From assembly GCA_937965695.1 (NCBI GenBank), contig CALCKW010000050.1, positions 1 through 42,216 of the forward strand: a stretch of DNA of 42,216 nt, in the 5' to 3' direction. Position numbers and translations under genes: made by a program. Position 1 is the stretch's first letter; every line of letters starts with the position of its first letter. Shown here piece after piece: positions 18,067 through 25,882 of this stretch. Source of the stretch: an uncultured Granulosicoccaceae bacterium (GTDB lineage: Bacteria > Pseudomonadota > Gammaproteobacteria > CALCKW01). Under the pieces are notes generated by a model that saw only the letters and a list, made by a program, of their open reading frames with translations, was not told the DNA's origin and made no database searches.

Positions 18067-19578
18067 CTAGTGCTCTGGCTCATCTCCGATCTCGGCCATT
18101 TTAAGGTCCAACTGCGCTGTCATGTCTACAACCACAGCTTGGTACGTAGCATCTGAGTAGACATTAAATAACTCCAATGGGTCTTTCTCGCAATCAAACA
18201 ACTCCCATTCCCGATCCTCGCCGCCATGGTTTGTACCAGGCAACCCATAGCCTTCGTTGTACCAGTAAATAAGTTTGTAGCGCTGGTTACGGATACCGTA
18301 GTGCGAATAGGCATTGTGGTCAGGATCTCGATGCATCCAATACCGGTGATACGCGACTTCGGGCCAGTCGCTGGGTGCGGAACCATTGAGGAGTGAACGA
18401 AAACTTTTACCTTGCATATAGCTGGGAATATTCAGCTGCGCCAAATCCAAAAATGTTGCGGCGAAGTCAACATTGCAAATAATATTCTTGCACACACTCC
18501 CCGCTGCGACCTCTCGCGGATAGCGAATCAGAAACGGCATTTGAAACGACTCTTCATACATAAATCGTTTGTCGTACCACCCGTGCTCGCCCAAGAAAAA
18601 ACCTTGATCAGAGGTATAAATAACAACCGTATCTTCAGACAAACCGTTTTCGTCGAGGTAGTCGAGTACGCGCCCCACACTCTCATCGATCGATTCGATG
18701 GTGCGAAGGTAACGCTTTAAGTACCGCTGATACTTAAAATGGCTGAGCTCTTTGTTGCTGTCAAAGGTAAAAACCTCGCCCGTGTCCTTATCAATTAATC
18801 GCAGGCCCGATACATCGCTGGGGTTTGGTATCTTGCGCCTCATACTGTTTACGGTCGCGCGTTCACCGACCTCCGACCCACCCTCGGGTTGCACCAAACC
18901 CAAGTCTGCATAAGTCATGTCGTCCTTGATACGCATCTTTGCTTCAGTTGCGGCCTTGGCACGGGTTTTATAATCGTCGTCAAAGGTCTCGGGAAGTTTT
19001 ATGTCTTCTTGATAGAGGTGGCGATTCTTCGGGTGTGGCTCCCATTCTCTGTGCGGCGCTTTGTGGTGACACATCATAAAAAACGGTTTGCTTTGATCTC
19101 GAGCATCCAACCACTTCAGCGTTTTGTCCGTAATGACATCAGTGGCGTAACCGAGCTCCTCAATCTCTTCTCCCATTTCAATCATAATGGGGTCGAAGTA
19201 CTCGCCTTGGCCCGGAAGAACCGACCAATAATCAAACCCCGTGGGCTCGTGATCTTTGCCTTCACCCAGATGCCATTTGCCAATGATCGCTGTTTGATAA
19301 CCCCCTGTGCGAAGATGCTTTGCAACATGGGGTAAGCGATTGTCGATGTGTGTTTGCAACGTTGAAACACCATTTACATGGTTATAAGTGCCAGTGAGTA
19401 TGGCCGCACGGCTGGGCGTGCATATTGAGTTAGTGACATAACAATGATCGAATCGCATCCCCTCCACAGCCAAACGATCAAGATGCGGAGTCTGGTTTAT
19501 ACCTCCGCCATAAGCGCTGATCGCCTTGGATGCATGATCGTCTGCCATGATGAAAACAATATTCGGCTGCTTGCTCAT
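18067..19578 (-). CDS. Sulfatase (arylsulfatase/glycan-sulfatase type, S1 family)
   Basis: The 503-residue formylglycine-dependent sulfatase begins with PNIVFIMADDHA (metal ligands Asp13, Asp14). Cys53 in SICTPSRAAILTG is the C-x-P-S-R modification site, so a formylglycine-generating enzyme is needed. IIGKWHLG (Lys101, His103) and CHHKAPHREWEPH supply further pocket residues, and YTSDQGFFLGEHGW is the second metal block. The C-terminal part YGIRNQRYKLIYWYNEG...WELFDCEKDPLELFNVY is characteristic of the sulfatases of marine polysaccharide degraders. No signal peptide is visible. It shares only the general fold with the betC product in this window; the substrate is not known. No glycoside hydrolase accompanies it. 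Confidence 0.9.
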   Translation of the reverse strand: MSKQPNIVFIMADDHASKAISAYGGGINQTPHLDRLAVEGMRFDHCYVTNSICTPSRAAILTGTYNHVNGVSTLQTHIDNRLPHVAKHLRTGGYQTAIIGKWHLGEGKDHEPTGFDYWSVLPGQGEYFDPIMIEMGEEIEELGYATDVITDKTLKWLDARDQSKPFFMMCHHKAPHREWEPHPKNRHLYQEDIKLPETFDDDYKTRAKAATEAKMRIKDDMTYADLGLVQPEGGSEVGERATVNSMRRKIPNPSDVSGLRLIDKDTGEVFTFDSNKELSHFKYQRYLKRYLRTIESIDESVGRVLDYLDENGLSEDTVVIYTSDQGFFLGEHGWYDKRFMYEESFQMPFLIRYPREVAAGSVCKNIICNVDFAATFLDLAQLNIPSYMQGKSFRSLLNGSAPSDWPEVAYHRYWMHRDPDHNAYSHYGIRNQRYKLIYWYNEGYGLPGTNHGGEDREWELFDCEKDPLELFNVYSDATYQAVVVDMTAQLDLKMAEIGDEPEH

Positions 19579-19871
19579 GTTAACTCGTTCTCAATGAAGT
19601 TCTAAGGCTGCGGTCAAACAGTCAATCGGCACTCAATTTACAACAGACCTGAAATTGCAATTAGGCCGACTTTATCCTCCCTTTTAGTATAGGGTGAAAT
19701 GCAATATCTCTTCTAGTGCAGCATGCACTCTGCTGACAACCTTTCATCTAAAACCACGGCCGTGTATAAACATGATGTGCTCTTTTTTGAGCTTTTAGTC
19801 GCTTTGAGTGGGAACACCCAAACACGAAATCGGCGGGTTATTGGCCACACCGATTTCATGTCAGGTACTCA
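19579..19871. other. Intergenic region with inverted repeats upstream of the sulfatase
   Basis: The 293-base gap lies between the sulfatase start and the doxX stop (both leftward). It contains AGTGCA-gca-TGCACT at 19715-19729, about 140 bases ahead of the sulfatase start, and an eight-pair inverted repeat, GAAATCGG (19826-19833) with CCGATTTC (19850-19857), just after the doxX stop. The latter may be the doxX terminator, although no T-run follows on the minus strand. Confidence 0.4.
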
Positions 19872-20231
19872 CTAACTAGTTGCGGTCCAAAACGCATTTG
19901 CTTTGCCACGGACAAAAACGTAAATCGAACCCAACAACACCAAGAATGCCGCAATACCAGCCTGTAAAGGCGGAAACGTAATATGGTAGTAAACAGCACC
20001 TAACATAATTAATGCTATGCCAATCGCCGCCAACGATGACAAGCGCGGTATCCAAATCCCAATAGCACCCGCTATTTCGGCTACGCCAATAAAGGTACCG
20101 AACCAGCTGGGTAAGCCCAGATCTGCAAAGGACTGCAGCGCCATTTCCTGACCGGTGAGTTTCATTACTCCGCCCATAAGCATTAAGGCAGACACAAAAA
20201 CATGTGGGAGATAGGTGAATATTTTTTTCAT
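19872..20231 (-). CDS. DoxX family membrane protein
   Basis: The 119-residue protein is almost entirely hydrophobic and forms four predicted transmembrane helices: FVSALMLMGGVMKL, FIGVAEIAGAIGIWI, LAAIGIALIMLGAVYY and GIAAFLVLLGSIYVFV. Features such as G.MKLTG....F...GLP.W.....G..E..GA.G are typical of DoxX/DoxD-like proteins, a family of uncertain function often found next to redox enzymes. It is 84 bases downstream of the dioxygenase gene on the same strand and probably in the same transcript, so the pair may be controlled together by the divergent LysR regulator. Confidence 0.85.
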   Translation of the reverse strand: MKKIFTYLPHVFVSALMLMGGVMKLTGQEMALQSFADLGLPSWFGTFIGVAEIAGAIGIWIPRLSSLAAIGIALIMLGAVYYHITFPPLQAGIAAFLVLLGSIYVFVRGKANAFWTATS

Positions 20232-20315
20232 GATTGTTCTCTTCTAGTTAGTAGTTGAATTATTAGTAAGGTGACTATCGAAATTGAGAAAATATATTTT
20301 TCAATCTCAAGTCAG

Positions 20316-21137
20316 TTAATGAGCATGGCCAAATCGAAAACTCGACACTGTCCAATGATCAAAAAAATCATCTTCGTGATAAATGCACTCAGCCACGTCA
20401 TCACCAGCAGCACCGGTAGCTACCATTAAAGGCAGTAAGTGATCTGCACGTGGATGAGCCAAGCGAGCTGACGGTGCTTGATCCCATTCTGTTAAAAGCT
20501 TCCAACGCTCTTGACTACTTTGAGCAGTCAGCGTGTTATTTAACCAAGCATCAAACTCTGCAGATGGTGCTTTGGCGTCGGGGCCGCGCAAGCCTAGATT
20601 ATGAAAACTCAGCCCACTACCTATAATCACAACCCCCTCATCACGCAGCGGTGCTAAGGCTCTTCCTGCTTTTAGATGCGCCAGTGGATCCAGATCTAAT
20701 CGAACCGATACCTGCAATACAGGAACATTAGCGCTCGGGAACATGGGGTACATAACGGTATAAGTGCCATGATCATAACCTCGCACATCGTCCAGCTGTG
20801 AAGGCACACCTCCGTCTAACAATAATTGCTGCGCGCGAACCGCTAACGCAGGGCTTCCGGGTGCCGGATATTGTATTTCGTAAGTCTCCGGCGGAAAACC
20901 TCTGTAGTCGTAAAGCATACCTGGCTGGAGCGCGCTCGAGATGGAAAAATCGGGCGCCTCCCAATGGCCTGTCACCATCAAAATGGCCTTCGCTGAACCA
21001 CTGACTTCACTGGCCATGAATTGCAGCGAGGCTTCCAAAGCGTCGAACGTTGTGCCGGAACCAAACTTGTGTTTGATCCAGGGCCACGGGCCACCACCGT
21101 GCGAAACAAAATAGACAGGTAATCTACCGCTCATCAT
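20316..21137 (-). CDS. DODA-type (class III) extradiol ring-cleavage dioxygenase
   Basis: The 273-residue protein belongs to the LigB/YgiD/DODA superfamily of non-haem metal dioxygenases. Metal-site histidines are apparent: His13 in VSHGGGP, HWEAP near residue 58, the YDHGTYTVM region at about 120-128 and the SGLSFHNLG block at about 175-183. These proteins open catechol-like rings (for example DOPA) or, in some members, catalyse other reactions such as zinc-dependent ones. Length agrees with the family. The gene begins about 110 bases from a divergent LysR gene and is followed by doxX; LysR control is likely. The aromatic substrate is unknown and no further ring-degradation genes are near. 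Confidence 0.88.
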   Translation of the reverse strand: MMSGRLPVYFVSHGGGPWPWIKHKFGSGTTFDALEASLQFMASEVSGSAKAILMVTGHWEAPDFSISSALQPGMLYDYRGFPPETYEIQYPAPGSPALAVRAQQLLLDGGVPSQLDDVRGYDHGTYTVMYPMFPSANVPVLQVSVRLDLDPLAHLKAGRALAPLRDEGVVIIGSGLSFHNLGLRGPDAKAPSAEFDAWLNNTLTAQSSQERWKLLTEWDQAPSARLAHPRADHLLPLMVATGAAGDDVAECIYHEDDFFDHWTVSSFRFGHAH

Positions 21138-21246
21138 ATCTACCTCTCAGAGGTGCTGCTGCTTAGGCCAATAATATAGCCATATACCATTAAACAATCA
21201 TCTATCGTATTATTGACGATTCATTTACTGTGAGTTGATGATCTCG

Positions 21247-22191
21247 ATGGACACACTAGTCAGTATGCGCACATTCCGCTCTGTCGCGGAGCTCGGCAGC
21301 TTTGTTGCGGCATCAGAGCGATTGAACCTCTCCCCAGCCATGACCAGCAAGCACGTAATGCATTTAGAAGCGAAACTCAGCGTGCGATTACTGAACCGCA
21401 CCAGTCGCAAAGTGAGCCTTACAGAAGCTGGATCCGCTTACTTGGTCCAGTTAGTTCAAACACTCGATGCGTTGGATGAGGCGGAGGCCTCCATTTCCCA
21501 AAGTGCAACAACACCGAAAGGTACTCTGCGGCTCAGTGCCCCCGTGTGGGCTGCAAGCCAGGTGTTTGCTGAGGTACTTGCAGGTTATTGTGAGCAGCAT
21601 CCTGATGTCGATCTAGAGATTGACTTGTCCGGCCGATTCGTTGATGTGGTGGATGAGGCATATGACCTGGTTCTCAGGGTTTCCGATTCCCCCGGTGATC
21701 AGTTCATCACACGACGTGTCGCCAGGGTGGATTTCTATTTAGTCGCGGCACCGTCGTATATAGCGCAACACCCGCCAGTTGAGGATGTTGCAGATCTAGC
21801 AAAGCATTCACTACTCTGGTACCAAGGTTTACCCAAGGACCTGTCTAGCCTAAATAATTGGCGGGCTAGATTAAATAGCACCTCTACACCGGTGGATTCG
21901 AAAAAACCGAGACAGTCAATGCCCGTCGCCCCAAAACTAATCAGTGCCAACGAGTCACTACTCCGCGAAGCTGCTCTGCAAGCCATGGGCATTGCGGCAC
22001 TACCCCACTGGATGATCAACGAAGATATAACGCAAGGCCGTCTGCAACCTATTGTCGATGCTGGCTTTACCGTCAACCTTCAGGCGATATATCCAAGCCG
22101 AAAATACTTGTCCTCTAAGGTGCGCACATTCCTTGACTATTTAGTGAAAGATGGACGCTTGAATTCAGATTTACAAACGACGGCAGTGTAA
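21247..22191 (+). CDS. LysR family transcriptional regulator, divergent from the dioxygenase
   Basis: The regulator has an N-terminal winged helix (MRTFRSVAELGSFVAASERLNLSPAMTSKHVMHLEAKLSVRLLNR) and an effector-binding domain from about residue 90 (GTLRLSAPVWAAS...). The family usually begins M-D-x-L, which supports the ATG at 21247; ATG at 21238 or TTG at 21235 are alternatives. It belongs to the subgroup that begins 'MD.L..MR.F..V.E.GSF', with GSAYL and RLSAP. The 110-base gap to the divergently read dioxygenase gene should hold the operator. Its ligand is unknown, probably an aromatic related to the substrate of that enzyme. Confidence 0.9.
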   Translation: MDTLVSMRTFRSVAELGSFVAASERLNLSPAMTSKHVMHLEAKLSVRLLNRTSRKVSLTEAGSAYLVQLVQTLDALDEAEASISQSATTPKGTLRLSAPVWAASQVFAEVLAGYCEQHPDVDLEIDLSGRFVDVVDEAYDLVLRVSDSPGDQFITRRVARVDFYLVAAPSYIAQHPPVEDVADLAKHSLLWYQGLPKDLSSLNNWRARLNSTSTPVDSKKPRQSMPVAPKLISANESLLREAALQAMGIAALPHWMINEDITQGRLQPIVDAGFTVNLQAIYPSRKYLSSKVRTFLDYLVKDGRLNSDLQTTAV

Positions 22192-22477
22192 ATAAATTGG
22201 GTTTTTATCTGTCAGTTATTGTGAATAGGCAAACAGGCCCACCATAGCTATCAGTGTTTTTTTCAAGCTGAAATATTCACACTGTGTACTAAGAGCTCAT
22301 ATCTGCACGGCTACGGCGCATCGTATTCTCAACAGCGCCAATTAACTTAATTTTTTTTGTACCACTGGCGCAATCCACATTGAGTTGCGCTAGGACAATG
22401 ACCAAGGGTAACCTCAGATCAAGTCATGTTCGTGCCGTCGACGATCTGCGCTTCCCTATTCCTCAATGTGTAAATAG
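22192..22477. other. Convergent intergenic region without recognised features
   Basis: This 286-base gap lies between the ends of the LysR gene and the kinase-like gene. It is AT-rich with T-runs at about 22258-22263 and 22350-22357 that may help termination in either direction. No gene or clear hairpin was found. Confidence 0.4.
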
Positions 22478-23548
22478 CTAGTCAATGACATCTGTCTGCT
22501 TAAGGAACCTTGACAATTTCAGCGCAGGATATTTGTTGGAGCTTTTTCTACTCTCACAGAGATCATGCATAAAACTATTTTTTTCAGTGATGATCGCTTG
22601 GTATTTTTGGAAATATTTAATCAGCGCTTGAGGAAGCGCGATAGATTTTTTTTCATGCAGGGAGAATGCGGCACCGATCATTGTATTCCAGTACGACTTT
22701 TTGGCGCTCGACGATTTCTCCATTTCTTTCTTCACCAATTCTTGCTGACTAGTATTCAGAGACAAGGCGTTAGCCAACAAGGCATTGCCAAACGTTCCGA
22801 TGACTTGCGTGTAATCATAAAAGCGATGTTTCTCGAAGAATACTAGTTCGGACTTTGTCAGCTCAAATTCCCGATCGAGAACAAGACCAAAATCAGTGAG
22901 AAAAAGTTCACGGCCGTCCGTCAGCCAATTGTACAAATGCGCATCGAAGTGGATCATGCCGTTTTGGTGCAGGAAATCAATGCTCTTAAGTGCCTTTGGT
23001 AGCATGCCCGCTAACTTCGACGGGTTGTCAACCATCCAGTCGCTTAGCGGTGTTAAGTACTCCAGGAATAGCAACAGGTGTTGCTTACTCTCGGTACGTT
23101 CACGCATGTATCGCTCGATGCTTTTGCTACCGTTCCAGTACGTCACATAACCATCGAGGTCATCGAAGCTTTCACTATTTGCTCCCGAACTCACAAGGCG
23201 ATGATGGTGCAGCAGCGGAAAAGCCGTGCACTGACCAGCACGTACCCAGTTGCTTGTTTTTTGATGTGCAGCCAGTTCCCGAAAGGCACCAAAACCGGCG
23301 GAACCCACACCATAGTTGTACCAAGTCGGAATCCTATAATGGTTCTTCGTTGAATACGCATTCGTCACTTCGAGGTCGGTCAACGGTATCCTTTTGACAA
23401 ATACCCTTTGGCCATCGATTTCGATGACACCGTTCTGCCCCCAGCCGTCTCCAAGCTTTACGCTAGCTACCGCAGCTTTTAATCGCTTGTTTGACATCAG
23501 GGATAGACGCGTATTAATGCTGAAGTGCTTCTTAAGCCGATCGTTCAT
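22478..23548 (-). CDS. Protein-kinase-fold protein (unassigned family)
   Basis: The protein (356 residues from MNDRLKKH) carries a complete set of kinase landmarks: Lys52 in RVFVKRIP (ATP-binding beta-3 lysine), Glu91 in FRELAAHQ (helix C), the catalytic loop MIHFDAHLYNWL with Asp202 and Asn207, and LTDFGLV, the DFG motif, at 219-221. The glycine-rich loop is GDGWGQNG. It therefore should bind Mg-ATP and phosphorylate a protein or small molecule. No membrane or sensor domain is attached. GAGGAATT precedes the second Met (23548), which I take as the start; the ATG at 23563 adds five residues. It is monocistronic, and its target cannot be told. Confidence 0.75.
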   Translation of the reverse strand: MNDRLKKHFSINTRLSLMSNKRLKAAVASVKLGDGWGQNGVIEIDGQRVFVKRIPLTDLEVTNAYSTKNHYRIPTWYNYGVGSAGFGAFRELAAHQKTSNWVRAGQCTAFPLLHHHRLVSSGANSESFDDLDGYVTYWNGSKSIERYMRERTESKQHLLLFLEYLTPLSDWMVDNPSKLAGMLPKALKSIDFLHQNGMIHFDAHLYNWLTDGRELFLTDFGLVLDREFELTKSELVFFEKHRFYDYTQVIGTFGNALLANALSLNTSQQELVKKEMEKSSSAKKSYWNTMIGAAFSLHEKKSIALPQALIKYFQKYQAIITEKNSFMHDLCESRKSSNKYPALKLSRFLKQTDVID

Positions 23549-23692
23549 AATTCCTCGAGTCATTTAATACTCTGAATATACCGCTAGTTAACAAAATAAT
23601 GAAAATACGCGCCGCTACGCTGATGACTGTTTTTATACTCTACCAATGATTTTTTTCAGCAACACTCGCCTCTATCTACAAACGCTAAAGCT

Positions 23693-24580
23693 CTAAGGTG
23701 AAGTACTCTGAAAGTAGGCCTTCAAAGCGTCAGTCACTTTCATCACACGTTGGATATAGCGCTGGCGTTTGTGAACAACGATATGTAATTCGGCAGGCGC
23801 ATATTGACTCATGTCTATCTGCAACGGTACAAGCCCGGTGACAGACGTGCTTTTTTCAAACCCCTCTGGCAGAACGAGGGCCCCAAGTCCCGCGCAACAG
23901 GCGGCCAATTGCACGTTATAATCGTCGGTCGTGAACGCCGGTTTAAAGTTGGGAATATCTCGCTTTAGAAAATAATTCCCCTGCAAGTAGTCATAATTAT
24001 CGGGCCAACAAATCCAATCCAAATCCTGAAGGCTCACGGTATCATCTAAACTCGCTGCCAAGGTCGGAGACACAAAAACTTTTAACGGGCGAAAAAATGA
24101 CGCAAGGCAAATCAGGTCTTTATCCTCAGGCACTTGAGTGCGCAGCGATACATCGGCTTCTCCACGTGCAAGATTCATCGTGCCTATACCGCTAAGCACT
24201 TCTAATCGAATATCCGGGTATTCTTTTTTCAGATCCACAGCAGCCTGAGGCAACATTGCGAAAGCAACGCCGGGTGGTGCAGTAACACGCACTCGCCCTT
24301 CTATCCTATCGGGGGATTGCGCTTGAGTCAGTGCCTCTGTCGACCAAACGGCCATCTGCTCAGCCGCGGGCAACAGCTTTGCACCCAGTTCGGTCAACTC
24401 ACATCCCTGGCTAACGCGTGAAAACAGTTTTTGGCCAAGCTGCTCCTCGAGCTCTGCCATGCGACGGCTCAATGTCGGCTGACCAAGCTTTAACTCCCTA
24501 GCTGCCCCACTAAAACTGCCGTGCTCGGCTACCGCCAGAAACAACCGTATATCTTGCCAATTCAACTCGTTGCCATTCAT
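23693..24580 (-). CDS. LysR family transcriptional regulator, divergent from a metallo-hydrolase
   Basis: The 295-residue regulator begins with WQDIRLFLAVAEHGSFSGAARELKLGQPTLSRRMAELEEQLGQKLFSR, a textbook LysR winged helix, followed by a linker helix and an effector domain starting at GRVRVTAPPGVA near residue 93. The C-terminal half contains AACCAGLGALVLPEGF, the usual second hydrophobic pocket block. The divergent gene at 24700 starts 120 bases away, the classic arrangement for a LysR gene and its target, so the metallo-hydrolase is its most likely regulon member. The ligand is unknown. Confidence 0.92.
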   Translation of the reverse strand: MNGNELNWQDIRLFLAVAEHGSFSGAARELKLGQPTLSRRMAELEEQLGQKLFSRVSQGCELTELGAKLLPAAEQMAVWSTEALTQAQSPDRIEGRVRVTAPPGVAFAMLPQAAVDLKKEYPDIRLEVLSGIGTMNLARGEADVSLRTQVPEDKDLICLASFFRPLKVFVSPTLAASLDDTVSLQDLDWICWPDNYDYLQGNYFLKRDIPNFKPAFTTDDYNVQLAACCAGLGALVLPEGFEKSTSVTGLVPLQIDMSQYAPAELHIVVHKRQRYIQRVMKVTDALKAYFQSTSP

Positions 24581-24699
24581 ATATGGATAACACCATAGAA
24601 ATTTAGTGGATTTACATATTTTAACGGATAGATAAACTCAATCGCATCACTTTCTTTCACCGCACCGAATCAACAACTCCAACAAGTCGAGTAAATGCA

Positions 24700-25638
24700 A
24701 TGGGCAAGAAAAAACGTTACGGCCTCTATCTACTGGGAGCACTCAGTCTTCTGATCGCGACCGCTGCGGTCTGGGTCAATCAAGCCACCGCGACTAGGCA
24801 TGCTGCACAGCCTTCAAACTTAGGCCATGAGAGCAATCAAAAAGCGTTGTCGGGCAGCCTCGCGACCGGTGCCAAAGTGACGCTAAAAACAGTCAGGTCT
24901 GCAAACTGGACAGCCCCTTTAAGCGGTCTTCTCAACCTAAATCATCCCAAGGCAAAAAGCGCTTCACTGCAGGACAATGATGAAAAGATTCAAGTCTACG
25001 CCTATCACCTCCAACACCCTGAGCACGGAGACTTTTTAATCGATACGGGCGTTTCACAGCAGTTCTATGACGCGCCACAGTCTCAGGGTATGCCCGGTTG
25101 GTTGGCGGCACAATTTGGCTTTGAAACAATGAACATAGTCACGAGCACCGAAGCCCTTGTGGCCACGATAGAGAAACCGTTACAAGGTGTCTTTCTGACC
25201 CACCTGCACCTCGACCACATCAGTGGCCTACCGGCCATTGATAAGCAAGTGCCGATGTATGTCGGTGACGGTGAAACGTTAGAACGCTATTACCTGTACG
25301 CCGCCACGCGTGGTGTTGTCGACACCTTGTTTGAGGGCAGGCCTGCATTAAGAAATTGGCGTTCAGCTTATGTGGACATTTTTGGAGATGGCAGCGTGTT
25401 TGCCATTCATTCACCGGGGCACACCGCAGGCTCGACGGCTTATTTGGTTAATTCCACTGAAGGGCCTATTCTACTGGCGGGCGATGCAAGTCATACCGCA
25501 TGGGGATGGGAGCATCAAGTAGAGCCGGGAAAATTTTCAACCGACCAAGCACGTAGCCGAGAGAGCCTAGATGTATTGGTTCAATTAGTGAAAGACCACC
25601 CAGAAATTACCGTGCGGCTCGGGCATCAGGAGCTGTAA
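24700..25638 (+). CDS. Membrane-anchored metallo-beta-lactamase-fold hydrolase
   Basis: The 312-residue protein has a single N-terminal hydrophobic helix (YGLYLLGALSLLIATAAVWV, residues 7-26), a signal anchor or uncleaved signal, so the catalytic domain faces the periplasm. The zinc-binding set is complete: HLHLDH at 168-173, His241 in SPGHTAGS, Asp262 in LLAGDASH and His309 in LGHQE. The sequence spacing resembles N-acyl-homoserine-lactone lactonases and related esterases (FLTHLHLDHISGL), but such calls are often wrong. It is divergent from a LysR gene, which likely controls it. The substrate is unknown. Confidence 0.85.
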   Translation: MGKKKRYGLYLLGALSLLIATAAVWVNQATATRHAAQPSNLGHESNQKALSGSLATGAKVTLKTVRSANWTAPLSGLLNLNHPKAKSASLQDNDEKIQVYAYHLQHPEHGDFLIDTGVSQQFYDAPQSQGMPGWLAAQFGFETMNIVTSTEALVATIEKPLQGVFLTHLHLDHISGLPAIDKQVPMYVGDGETLERYYLYAATRGVVDTLFEGRPALRNWRSAYVDIFGDGSVFAIHSPGHTAGSTAYLVNSTEGPILLAGDASHTAWGWEHQVEPGKFSTDQARSRESLDVLVQLVKDHPEITVRLGHQEL

Positions 25639-25762
25639 TTAGACTTTGGGGTGAGGCTTTTTTAAATGTCAAATTTAAGTATTAGAGTTTGTTCAAAAAT
25701 TCGCGAACCCTTAGCCCATCGATGTTAAGGGGCCACTGTCGCAGTGGGCCTGTACGGCGAGC

Positions 25763-25797
25763 AGAGCCTCTCCCCTAATCTTAGGGGGAGACGCTCT
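25763..25797. terminator. Long imperfect hairpin between convergent genes
   Basis: AGAGC...GCTCT (25763-25767 / 25793-25797) encloses TCTCCCCTAA-tc-TTAGGGGGAGA, a stem of about 15 pairs with a bulged G, one C-C mismatch and a two-base turn. A second small hairpin, CCACTG-tcg-CAGTGG, stands 20-35 bases to its left. They sit between the ends of the metallo-hydrolase and the ABC exporter genes and could terminate both transcripts, although no T-run follows. The rest of the gap is unremarkable. Confidence 0.55.
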
Positions 25798-25882
25798 AGC
25801 GATCTGAATGACATATGCAGAGTTCGTCGTGCAGCAGAACCCAACCCCTATCAATCCACTCGCTGTGCTTGGCACACGTCCG

